Shown: one piece after another, positions 37,130 to 44,594 of the stretch
Numbering within the stretch: the stretch's first letter is position 1
How the letters are laid out: each line of letters opens with the position of its first letter
From: Streptomyces musisoli
GTDB taxonomy: Bacteria; Actinomycetota; Actinomycetes; Streptomycetales; Streptomycetaceae
Direction of reading: 5' to 3'
NCBI RefSeq assembly: GCF_016741855.1
Contig: NZ_JAERRH010000006.1
Span: forward strand, 186,001 to 250,000
Length of the DNA: 64,000 bases
Translations under genes and position numbers: made by a program
Notes under the pieces: generated by a model
Database searches by the model: none
The model's input: the letters and a program-made list of their open reading frames with translations, nothing else
Told to the model about the DNA's origin: nothing

Positions 37130-38016
37130 GCGCGCACCACCGCCGCCCGTCCGAACAGGCCCTGTGGCCGCACCAGCAGCACCGCAAGAATGATCATCAG
37201 CGGGACTCCCACCTTCAGATCGGCACCGATCACGTCCACGTAAGCCCCGGTCAGCGTCTCGGCGACGCCCACGATCAGACCGCCGACGACCGCTCCGACC
37301 GGGCTGTCGAAGCCTCCGAGGGTGGCCGCGGCGAACGCGTAGATCAGCACCCCGCCCATCATGTTGGGCTCCAGGAACAGCACCGGGGCGACGAGCACGC
37401 CCGACACCGCGCCGACCGTGGCGGCCAGCCCCCAGCCGAGCATCAGCACCCGTCCCACCCGGATGCCCGACAGCCGGGCGGAGGAGGGGTTGCAGGCGAC
37501 CGCCCGCATCACCAGCCCGCTGGAGGTGTGCTGGAACAGCAGGTAGAGCAGACCCATGACGACGGCCACCACGCCGAGGATCCCGAGCGTCGACCAGTCC
37601 ACACGCACCCCGGCCAGGTCGAGCCCGCCGTCGGGGAACTGCCGCGGAAAGTCCTTCACGGTGAACGACCAGATCAGGCCCGCCAGCGCGTTGACGAAGA
37701 TGAACAGGCCGACCGTGACGATGACCACCGTCAGTTCCGGCGCGCCCTGCACGGGACGGATGACGATCCGCTCGACCAGCATGCCGCCGGCGAAGGACAC
37801 CGCGAGGGTGACCGGCAGCGCCAGCCAGAACGGCATCCCGGACGCCACCAGTTGCCAGGCGACGTAGGTCGAGAGCATGGCCAGCTCGCCCTGCGCGAAG
37901 TTGACGATCCCCGTGAACCGGTGGATGAGCACCAGGGCCAGCGCCAGGCTGGCGTACACCGCGCCGGAGCCCAGTCCTTCCACCACTTGCTGGAGCAGAT
38001 CGGTCACGGCGCTCAC
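37126..38016 (-). CDS. livH: Liv-type ABC transporter permease (LivH)
   Basis: Permease of 296 residues with about eight TM helices: FTGIVNFAQGELAMLSTYVA near the start, the EAA-like loop SGLVMRAVACNPSSARLSGI, and AATLGGFDSPVGAVVGGLIVG at the end. GTG 38016 overlaps the livF stop (GTGA); longer frames run through livF and are rejected. Confidence 0.9.
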   Translation of the reverse strand: MSAVTDLLQQVVEGLGSGAVYASLALALVLIHRFTGIVNFAQGELAMLSTYVAWQLVASGMPFWLALPVTLAVSFAGGMLVERIVIRPVQGAPELTVVIVTVGLFIFVNALAGLIWSFTVKDFPRQFPDGGLDLAGVRVDWSTLGILGVVAVVMGLLYLLFQHTSSGLVMRAVACNPSSARLSGIRVGRVLMLGWGLAATVGAVSGVLVAPVLFLEPNMMGGVLIYAFAAATLGGFDSPVGAVVGGLIVGVAETLTGAYVDVIGADLKVGVPLMIILAVLLVRPQGLFGRAAVVRA

Positions 38017-38879
38017 CCGGCCTTCCTGGCGTGGGCGGGGACACCGAGGTACACCTCGGCGATGTGCCCGTCCTCGCGGATCCGTGCGGCCGGTCCGGAC
38101 AGCACCAGGCGGCCGGCCTCCAGTACGTGCGCCCGGTGCGCGATGTCCAGCGCCAGCCGGGCGTTCTGCTCGACGACGACCACGGTGGTGCGTTCCTCCT
38201 CGTTGACGGCACGGACGATCTCGAACAGCTCGCGGGTGACCAGCGGCGCGAGCCCGAGGGACGGCTCGTCCAGGAGCAGCAGCGCGGGCCGCCGTATCAG
38301 CGCCCTGCCGATGGCGAGCATCTGCTGCTCCCCGCCGCTGAGGCTGCCGGCGGCCTGCCGCGACCGCTGGCGCAGTCGGGGGAAGTGGCCGTAGATCCGT
38401 TCCAGGTCGGCCGTGACGGCCGCACGCTCGGCGCGGCCCCGCCATCGGCGGGCGGTGCGCAGGTGAGCGCCGATGCGCAGGTTCTCCTCGACGGTCAGGT
38501 CGTTGAAGGTGCCCCGGCCCTCGGGGACGTGCGCCACGCCGAGCCTCGCGGCCTGTTCGGGCGAGCGGCCCAGCAGCTCGGTGCCGTCCAGGGTGACCGA
38601 GCCGCGGCCCCCGGCCATGCCGCTCAGTGCGCGCAGCGTCGTGGTCTTGCCCGCACCGTTCGGTCCGAGGATGGCGCACACCTCGCCGCGGGCGACGGAG
38701 AAGTCCAGGCCCTGGAGCACACGGGCCCGGCCGTATCCGGCGTGCAGGCCGGAGACCTTGAGGAAGTCCGGCTCCGCACTCGCCCCGGCCTCGGTGCGGC
38801 CGGTGGTGCCGGAGACCTCCGGGACGTCCGGCTCCGCACTCGCCCCGGGCTCGGTGCGGCCGGTGGTGGGCTCGCTCAT
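38013..38879 (-). CDS. livF: Liv-type ABC transporter ATP-binding protein (LivF) with duplicated N-terminal extension
   Basis: ATPase of 288 residues: Walker A GPNGAGKTT, signature SLSGGEQQMLAIGRAL, Walker B LLLLDEPSLGLAPL and the LivF mark VAHVPEGRGTF. The core begins near residue 42. Ahead of it lie two near-identical 20-residue repeats (TTGRTE..GASAEPD....VSG), encoded by a 60-bp tandem DNA duplication at 38766-38875. Start ATG 38879 overlaps the livG stop. Confidence 0.9.
   Translation of the reverse strand: MSEPTTGRTEPGASAEPDVPEVSGTTGRTEAGASAEPDFLKVSGLHAGYGRARVLQGLDFSVARGEVCAILGPNGAGKTTTLRALSGMAGGRGSVTLDGTELLGRSPEQAARLGVAHVPEGRGTFNDLTVEENLRIGAHLRTARRWRGRAERAAVTADLERIYGHFPRLRQRSRQAAGSLSGGEQQMLAIGRALIRRPALLLLDEPSLGLAPLVTRELFEIVRAVNEEERTTVVVVEQNARLALDIAHRAHVLEAGRLVLSGPAARIREDGHIAEVYLGVPAHARKAG
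38766..38875. repeat. 60-bp tandem duplication at the start of livF
   Basis: GTCCGGCTCCGCACTCGCCC occurs at 38766 and again at 38826, and similarity continues through TCGGTGCGGCCGGTGGTG in both copies, so the period is exactly 60 bp and the reading frame is kept. It adds about 20 residues to the LivF N-terminus. Confidence 0.85.
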
Positions 38880-39634
38880 GCGGCCACCCCCAGGTACGCC
38901 TCGACGACCGCCGGGTCGCGCTGGATCTCCTCCGGCGGCGCCTCGGCGATCTTGCGGCCGAAGTCGAGGCAGACCACCTTGTCGCACAGCCCCATCACGA
39001 ACCCCATGTGGTGTTCGACCACCAGGAGGGTGAGATCGAAGTCCTGGCACACCGACCGGACCAGATCCGCGAATTGGCCGACCTCGCCGTGGCTGAGCCC
39101 GTTGACGGGTTCGTCGAGCAGCAGCAGCCGGGGCCGTGCCGCGAGCGCCCGGGCGAGTTCGACCCGTTTGAGTGTGCCGAACGGCAGCCCCGCGGCGGGG
39201 TGGCCGGCGACGTCGGCCAGGCCGAGCCGCCGCAGCAAGTCGTCCGCCAGGTCACCGAGTTCCCTCTCCTCCCGCCGGACGCGGGGCAGCCGGAGCGCCG
39301 CGGCGAGGTGTCCGGTGCGCCCCCGGCTGTGGGCTCCGACCATGACGTTCTCCCGGACCGTGAGCCGCGGAAAGAGGCCCAGGTTCTGGAAGGTCCGGGC
39401 GATGCCGCGCCCGGCCACGGCGTGCGGTGGGAGGGCCAGCAGGTCCTCGCCCTCGAACCGCACGTCTCCCCCGTCGGGGGTACAGCGCCTGGTGAGGCAG
39501 TTGAACAAGGTGGTCTTGCCGGCTCCGTTCGGCCCGATGAGTCCTACGGCGGTGCCCGGCCCGACGGTGAAAGAGACACCGTCCAGCGCCGTGATCCCGC
39601 CGAAACGCACGGTGATACCGTCGACCGCGAGCAT
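38876..39634 (-). CDS. livG: Liv-type ABC transporter ATP-binding protein (LivG)
   Basis: ATPase of 252 residues: Walker A GPNGAGKTT, then IARTFQNLGLFPRLTVRENV, the LivG-type signature LPFGTLKRVELARALA and Walker B LLLLDEPVNGLSHGEV, ending with the C-terminal EAYLGVAA. ATG 39634 is preceded by GGAAGGGG. First gene of a five-gene operon, divergent from the second PucR gene. Confidence 0.92.
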   Translation of the reverse strand: MLAVDGITVRFGGITALDGVSFTVGPGTAVGLIGPNGAGKTTLFNCLTRRCTPDGGDVRFEGEDLLALPPHAVAGRGIARTFQNLGLFPRLTVRENVMVGAHSRGRTGHLAAALRLPRVRREERELGDLADDLLRRLGLADVAGHPAAGLPFGTLKRVELARALAARPRLLLLDEPVNGLSHGEVGQFADLVRSVCQDFDLTLLVVEHHMGFVMGLCDKVVCLDFGRKIAEAPPEEIQRDPAVVEAYLGVAA

Positions 39635-39698
39635 GAGTGACGCCCCTTCCGACGTGGTGGGGGGGTTGGCGACCGTCACAGTAGGTGGGGGCGTTCCA

Positions 39699-39760
39699 GG
39701 CGCACATTGGGTGTGAGCACCCAACTTCCCGGTCGCCGGACTGTGCGCGGCGCACAATTG
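39699..39760. promoter_or_regulatory. Operator cluster between the liv operon and pucR gene
   Basis: The divergent intergenic region has two palindromes: TTGGGTGTGAGCACCCAA (39707-39724, perfect 7-nt arms, 4-nt gap) and TGTGCGCGGCGCACA (39742-39756, 7-nt arms). In addition GGCGCACATTGG (39699) and GGCGCACAATTG (39749) are direct repeats exactly 50 bp apart, close to five helical turns. These are good candidates for binding by the adjacent PucR or TetR protein. Confidence 0.55.
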
Positions 39761-39785
39761 CCGGCAGATGTCTCACGCAAGTCTG

Positions 39786-39791
39786 TTGACG
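39786..39791 (+). promoter_or_regulatory. TTGACG -35-like box before the second pucR gene
   Basis: TTGACG lies 32 nt before the ATG at 39823, and no Shine-Dalgarno sequence is visible in between. That geometry would put transcription start near the ATG, giving a leaderless transcript; the -10 (GACGAT at 39810) is poor. Confidence 0.3.
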
Positions 39792-39822
39792 GAATACGAG
39801 CCGGACGGCGACGATCGGCGCC

Positions 39823-41118
39823 ATGCCTCGCGGTCCCGCCCTGGGCACCTCCCCTCTCTCCGAACCCCTCCGCCGGGAGCGGTGGCGGATCCTGCGTGCC
39901 GTCCACGACCGGGTCGAGGAGGTGGCGGACAGTGCCGTCGAGGTGATGCGCGCGGAGATCCCGTCGTACGCGCTACAGGACGAGCGGTTCTTCGCCGACG
40001 TGCGGGGCCAGGTGCTCGAGCACTACCGGATGCAGCTGGCGGCGCTGGCCGGCGACCGCGACATCGCTCCCGAGGACCTGGTCTTCAGCCGGGCGGCGGC
40101 CATGCGCCGAGCCCGGGCGGGGTTCGCCCTCGACGACTGGATCAGCGCCTTCCGGGTAGGCCGGCAGGTGATGTGGGACGCGCTGGTGGACTGCGCGGGC
40201 ACGTCCCCCGAGGCCCAGCAGGCCGCGCTGTCCCTCGTCACCCCGCTGATGCGCTACGTCGACTACGCCAGCACCCATGCCGCGCAGGCGTACGTCGAGT
40301 ACCAGCAGCACGTGGTGGCGGACGCGGACCGGGAGCGCCGGGACCTCCTGGACCAGCTCCTGGCCGGTGTGGCACCGACCCGCGGTCCGCTGTTCGCCGC
40401 GGCACAGGCGTACGGCATCGGACCGCGTTCGTCGATGATGGCGGTCGCGGCGGTCTGTGTCGGTGACGCGCGCACGGGGGACCACACCTCGGCGGAGAAC
40501 GGCTACGCCACCAGCGCGTCGATCAGCGTCGCCGGCCCCTGGGCCGGCCGGACCCTGGTGGTCGTGCGCCACGGCGAGGTGGTGGCCGTGCCCGTGCTCC
40601 GGGCCGGCATGGACGCGGACGACGTGTGCGCCCACTTCGAGGCCGTGCAGGAGCGGCTCGCGCGGGAGGGGACCGTTCTCTGCATGGGCATCAGCACGGT
40701 CGCCCGGGGCGCGTCCGAACTCCCGCGGGCGTACGAGGAGGCGCGGGCCGCTCTGGAGCTGGTGCCGAGCGGGGGCGGGGTGGCCGCGCTGCCGCGGCTG
40801 TCCCCGTTCGACTACCTGGCGCTGCGCGCCGACGATCTGGCCCGCCAGCTGGTCGATCCCCGGGTGCGTGGGCTGCTGGAGGACGACCGCAGACGGGGCG
40901 ACACGCTGGCCGCGACCATCCGGGCCTTCGCGGATGCGGACCTCAATCTGCGGCTGGCCGCCGAACGGCTGCGGGTGCACCACAACACGGCGCACTACCG
41001 CTTGCGCCGGATCGAGGAGCGCACCGGCCGCAATCCGCGCCGGATCGCCGACCTCCTGGAGCTGCTGGTCGCCCTCGCCATCCGCGACGGCGCCGAGGAA
41101 GGTGAGGAGTGCCGGTGA
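39823..41118 (+). CDS. PucR-family transcriptional regulator
   Basis: A 431-residue regulator with an N-terminal helical sensor region (RAEIPSYALQDERFFADV), a CdaR/GGDEF-like middle and the PucR helix-turn-helix LRLAAERLRVHHNTAHYRLRRIEERTG. It diverges from the liv transporter operon, which it probably controls. Same family as the protein at 31746-32936, so the two may respond to related compounds. Overlaps the TetR gene. Confidence 0.9.
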   Translation: MPRGPALGTSPLSEPLRRERWRILRAVHDRVEEVADSAVEVMRAEIPSYALQDERFFADVRGQVLEHYRMQLAALAGDRDIAPEDLVFSRAAAMRRARAGFALDDWISAFRVGRQVMWDALVDCAGTSPEAQQAALSLVTPLMRYVDYASTHAAQAYVEYQQHVVADADRERRDLLDQLLAGVAPTRGPLFAAAQAYGIGPRSSMMAVAAVCVGDARTGDHTSAENGYATSASISVAGPWAGRTLVVVRHGEVVAVPVLRAGMDADDVCAHFEAVQERLAREGTVLCMGISTVARGASELPRAYEEARAALELVPSGGGVAALPRLSPFDYLALRADDLARQLVDPRVRGLLEDDRRRGDTLAATIRAFADADLNLRLAAERLRVHHNTAHYRLRRIEERTGRNPRRIADLLELLVALAIRDGAEEGEECR

Positions 41119-41744
41119 GTGGCATCGTGGAGTCCGCCGGGACCGAGGCGGGAGGCCGGCCGCCTGCCGGGCAGGGGGGAACGGTCCGGCGCGCGCTGCT
41201 GGACGCGGCGCTGGAGGTGTTCACCGAGCGCGGCTACACCGACGCCTCGCTCGCCGAGATGGCGGCGCGCTCCGGCATTCCGGTGGGCAGCCTCTTCCAG
41301 CACTACGGCGGGAAACAGGGGCTCTACCTCGCCCTCTGGGAGGAGTTCCGGGAGGAGCAGGAGCGCCGGACCGCGGCCACCCTGGCCTCCGAGCGCGGCC
41401 GTGGTGTGGACGACCCCGTCGTCCTCTTCGTGGCGGGAGCCAGGGCGTACCTGGGGGGTGCCTGGGACAACCGGCGGCTCGGCAGGCTCTTCGCGGAGGA
41501 CGACGGCCCTTCGGGATTCGACGCGCTGCGCCGCCAGTGGGACCGTGCATGGGTGCGGCGCAACGCCCGGCTGCTGCGGGTGGACGAACGGCGACGCGCC
41601 GGCCGGGTCCGGGTGAGCGTACTGACCACCGTCATCGGAGGGGCGGCGCGCGAGCTGGCCGACTGCGTGGACGAGACGGAGGCGCGGGAGATCGTGGGCG
41701 AGGTGTGCGGCATCCTGGTCCATCTGTCGACTCCTCCCGGCTGA
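41115..41744 (+). CDS. TetR-family transcriptional regulator
   Basis: A 209-residue regulator with an N-terminal helix-turn-helix (SLAEMAARSGIPVGSLFQHYGGKQGLYLAL) and a ligand-binding helical C-terminal half. GTG 41115 overlaps the pucR stop (GTGA) and has GAGGAG 5 nt upstream; GTG 41109 is an alternative. Co-transcribed with pucR. It is the only TetR gene in the window and a candidate for binding the repeated operator at 42032, 29455 and 29299. Confidence 0.88.
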   Translation: MSGIVESAGTEAGGRPPAGQGGTVRRALLDAALEVFTERGYTDASLAEMAARSGIPVGSLFQHYGGKQGLYLALWEEFREEQERRTAATLASERGRGVDDPVVLFVAGARAYLGGAWDNRRLGRLFAEDDGPSGFDALRRQWDRAWVRRNARLLRVDERRRAGRVRVSVLTTVIGGAARELADCVDETEAREIVGEVCGILVHLSTPPG

Positions 41745-42245
41745 ACCCCCGCCCCTGGCCGGGCAGCGGGGCCGGTCGGGGCGGGTGGCCCCGGCACGCT
41801 GGACGAGGCCGTCGAGATCCTGGGGCTGAAGGAGCGCTCCCGCGCCGAGAAGCCGGTCGTGCCGGCGCTCCACGGCACACGGAGTGGCACCCGGCCTTCT
41901 GCCCACACCCTCCCGTGGACGCGAGCCGTCGGCTGAAGTCCCGGCGTGCCGGCTCCGGTGCCGGCGGAATACCGCCGTGACCGCGATACGCCTGCTTCGG
42001 GTCTTGACAGTCGGTTCCTTCCACTGAAAGCTACCGACCAGTCAGTATGATGGGGTGGTCGTGACCGGTCCTGGCACGTCACCTGGCTGCGGGCGTGCTC
42101 GACACGATCGTGGCGGGTCCGCCCGAGGGCCGCCCGATGCCCGCCCCCTGTACGGCACCCCGCGGACGGGGCCGGTGCGGCAACGGCGGATCAACGGGCC
42201 GTACCTGCGGGATCCCGCTCGTCGACTCTCCGAAGAGGTGACCCC
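41745..42245. other. Intergenic region with a decayed coding-like stretch and an operator-promoter
   Basis: From about 41793 to 41880, in the same frame as the TetR gene but after its stop, the sequence reads GTLDEAVEILGLKERSRAEK with almost every third base G or C, then degenerates to a stop at 41934. This looks like the remains of a gene. The second half holds the promoter/operator at 42024-42051 and a possible 64-codon frame (42055-42249) that overlaps the next gene by ATGA. Confidence 0.45.
42024..42051 (+). promoter_or_regulatory. Promoter with embedded TetR-type operator for the SCO6745-family gene
   Basis: CTGAAA (42024-42029) and TATGAT (42046-42051, 5 of 6 consensus bases) form a -35/-10 pair with a 16-nt spacer. 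TACCGACCAGTCAGTA (42032-42047) is an imperfect 16-bp palindrome (12 of 16 symmetric positions) filling the spacer and the first two bases of the -10, as expected for repression. Confidence 0.55.
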
Positions 42246-43067
42246 ATGAAGACAGCGCGCGCGGCCTGGCGCCGCCTCGAGCCCGTGCACGGCATGATCT
42301 ATTTCGTCCCCGAGGCAAGGCGACGGTACGGGGATCTCGGACTGAGCGGCCGCGCCGGGTACTTCGCCTCCCGCAGCGCCGCCTTCGGCCGGGCGTCCGC
42401 CGAGCTGATCATTTCGACGTTCTACAACTTCAACCCCGCTTTCGTCCGGCGGGCGGTCGTCGGGGCCTGGGACGTGACGACACCTCAGCAGGTGCTGGAC
42501 GCGCGGTACGCCGCGGCGGGCGAAGCCCTGCGGCGGGCCGCGATCCACGAGCTGCCCGCGCTGGACGAGGTCCTGGCGCTGACCCACCGGGCCGCCGAGG
42601 CGGCCTGCGAGAACGGGCAGGGCCGCCCGCTGTTCGCCGCGCATGCCGCACTGCCCTGGCCGGATGAGCCGGTACTGCGGCTGTGGCACGCCCAGACGCT
42701 GCTCAGGGAGTTCCGCGGGGACGGCCATGTCGCGTGTCTGCTGAGCGAGGGCGTCGGGGGCTTGGAGGCGCTGATCCTGCACGCGGCCACCGGTGAGGTC
42801 CCCGTCGCCTTCCTCAGGGCGAGCCGCGCATGGCCCGAGGAGGAGTGGGCGGGCGCCCAGGAGCGCCTGCGCGAGCGAGGGCTCCTCGACGGGGACGCCC
42901 TGAGCCCGGAAGGCGTGCGCCTGCGCCGGCACATCGAGGACCGTACCGACCGCCTGGCCCTGCCCGCCTACGCGGCCCTGGGTGACAGCGGCTGCGCGCG
43001 TCTCGCCGAACTCGCGAGCCCCTTCGGCCGCGCCGTCAAGGAAGCCGGCCTCATCCAACTCGGCTGA
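42246..43067 (+). CDS. SCO6745-family protein
   Basis: Conserved actinobacterial helical protein of 273 residues, recognised by ARAAWRRLEPVHGMIYFVPEA and YFASRSAAFGRASAELI. Function is not established; the C-terminal part (LRERGLLDGDALSPEGVRLRRHIEDRTD) resembles a winged helix. ATG 42246 has GAGGTG 5 nt upstream. Expression probably depends on the TetR-type operator at 42032-42047, leaving a ~190-nt leader. Confidence 0.8.
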   Translation: MKTARAAWRRLEPVHGMIYFVPEARRRYGDLGLSGRAGYFASRSAAFGRASAELIISTFYNFNPAFVRRAVVGAWDVTTPQQVLDARYAAAGEALRRAAIHELPALDEVLALTHRAAEAACENGQGRPLFAAHAALPWPDEPVLRLWHAQTLLREFRGDGHVACLLSEGVGGLEALILHAATGEVPVAFLRASRAWPEEEWAGAQERLRERGLLDGDALSPEGVRLRRHIEDRTDRLALPAYAALGDSGCARLAELASPFGRAVKEAGLIQLG

Positions 43068-43298
43068 CGGTGCCGGGCGTCGGCATCCCTTGGTGGCGAG
43101 GCGCGTCGAGGCGGAGCGGTCCGGTGCAGCGAGGGCTCGGCGGGTGCGCGGCTCCGGGAACCGGGGAGTACGTCCGGCCGAGGTGACGTGCGGTGCAGCG
43201 GGCTCGCCCGGCGACGCGCACGGCCGACTCGCTGATCTCCTCCAGCCCGGTCGCGGTGGTGCGTGCGGCTCCCGGAGCGGGGAGTGCGTGCGGCTGTG

Positions 43299-43320
43299 GG
43301 GACCGTCCGTTTCTGGTCCC
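43299..43320 (-). terminator. Possible terminator hairpin after the SCO2400-family gene
   Basis: GGGACC (43299-43304) pairs with GGTCCC (43315-43320) around a 10-nt loop, 8 bp past the stop codon of the leftward gene. The stem is only 6 bp. Confidence 0.35.
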
Positions 43321-43328
43321 GGGGGGAC

Positions 43329-44048
43329 TCAGCCACCGGCTTCCGCCGTACTGCTCGGTGAGCCGCTGCTGGTGGGAGAGGCGCTGATGCTGCCGGAGGG
43401 AGTGGCGGAGGGCCGCGGGGTGGGGGTCGCCGTCCGTGTCGGCGGGCTGGGGCGGCGGCTGCTGGAGGGGCGGGGGGTCGGTTTCTCCTTCGCGGGTGGC
43501 GGCGCGCTGGTGGTGGCGGCGACGGGTGGCCGGGAGACCGGTGACTTGCTGCGGGCCGGCTGCGGCAGCGGACGCCGGATCCTGTCGCTGCTGCGGTCCC
43601 GGACGCCCTTTCGCGCCGGGTGCGTGGGCACTCGCTCCGGTGAAGCCGGTGAATCGGTGATGCGGACCTCGGGCTCCGCGGGGGGCGGCTCCGGGACCGA
43701 CGCTGCCCGCGGTGCCGCCGAGGGGAGGATCACCGAAGCGGTGGCCAGCCCTCCGAGAATGGTGAAGGCGGCCGCGGCGAGGGACTGGACGGCATACTTC
43801 CGCAGCCGCGACGGACGGTCGTCGTACCGGTCTGCCACCAAGTCCTGCACGGCAGTCGGCGGCCCGGGCAGGGGGAACTCGGGGCTGCCCGGCTCCCCGC
43901 TCGAGCGGACCACCGGCATCGCCGCGTCGACGGCCGGAGCACCGTCTCTCCGCTCGCTCGGCTGTCCCATGCCGGAGTCGAACGCCCCGCACTCGGGGCA
44001 GGTCACGGCTCCGTTGAGCGTGCGGTTGCAGGGAATGCAGTAGTCCAT
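43329..44048 (-). CDS. SCO2400-family zinc-ribbon membrane protein
   Basis: Streptomyces family protein of 239 residues: N-terminal zinc ribbon (Cys4, Cys7, Cys17, Cys20), one TM helix at about 88-108 (SLAAAAFTILGGLATASVIL) and a long extracytoplasmic Pro/Ser/Thr-rich tail. Function unknown; the layout suggests a membrane-anchored cytoplasmic zinc domain with an unstructured wall-spanning tail. A large opposite-strand open frame here is a composition artefact. Confidence 0.8.
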   Translation of the reverse strand: MDYCIPCNRTLNGAVTCPECGAFDSGMGQPSERRDGAPAVDAAMPVVRSSGEPGSPEFPLPGPPTAVQDLVADRYDDRPSRLRKYAVQSLAAAAFTILGGLATASVILPSAAPRAASVPEPPPAEPEVRITDSPASPERVPTHPARKGVRDRSSDRIRRPLPQPARSKSPVSRPPVAATTSAPPPAKEKPTPRPSSSRRPSPPTRTATPTPRPSATPSGSISASPTSSGSPSSTAEAGG

Positions 44049-44594
44049 GAAGCGACCGTTCTCAGTCCTTGAATCGACGGAGGGAGAGGCCTGCCCGATC
44101 CGGGCGGCGGCCGACGGCGGGAAGCCGCCGCCCAGGGTTTTTCGGACCGACCTCTACATCTGCGAACCTCCCTCACCGGTCTTCAGGGGAACACCGGTTA
44201 CCTGGGTCAACGGGGCCGATCGGGCGAGCACTCAAACGCCGGCCGAGGTGTGGGGTAGGTAACCCCGCCGGGACGGTCGCCGACGGCTGAGGAGGCGCGG
44301 CGGGCCGGAGTTGCCCGCCCGGACGCGGTGGTCGGCCGGCCGTTCGACGGATGCGGGCTCCGCGGGGCGGGCGAGACGGGTGCCGGACCACCCCGGGCAT
44401 GAGGCGTGAGTTACATACCGGCCGCGGTCGAAGACGAAGCCGCGCGGCCCACGTATTGCCCAGGGAGCAGAAGGGGCACCCGCGGCCGGGACCCAGCGCG
44501 CAGGCACCACGGCGACCGGAGGCAGAGGCCTGGAACCCGGCCGCCGCCGGGGAAGTACCGGTCCGTCAGGAACGAGACCCGCCGAGGAGAAACC
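44049..44594. other. Divergent intergenic region without a supported gene
   Basis: No recognisable protein is encoded. GGTTACC (44196-44202) and GGTAACC (44258-44264) are inverted 55 bp apart, which may be chance. The open frame running into the next gene from 44406 is Arg-rich and has no ribosome site, so translation most likely begins at 44595. Confidence 0.45.

Noticed and set aside
42004..42009. TTGACA as the -35 for the SCO6745-family gene
   Set aside because: Perfect hexamer, but the matching -10 position (AAAGCT) is poor, whereas TATGAT at 42046 pairs with CTGAAA at 42024 and overlaps the operator.
42982..44043. 353-codon plus-strand frame opposite the SCO2400-family gene
   Set aside because: The minus strand encodes a recognisable zinc ribbon, TM and Pro-rich tail; the plus frame is Gly/Arg filler.
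44196..44264. GGTTACC...GGTAACC inverted repeat
   Set aside because: Short arms 55 bp apart in GC-rich DNA; no supporting context.
44406..44594. N-terminal extension of the peptidoglycan-binding protein
   Set aside because: Arg-rich, no ribosome site at its start, while ATG 44595 has an excellent one.
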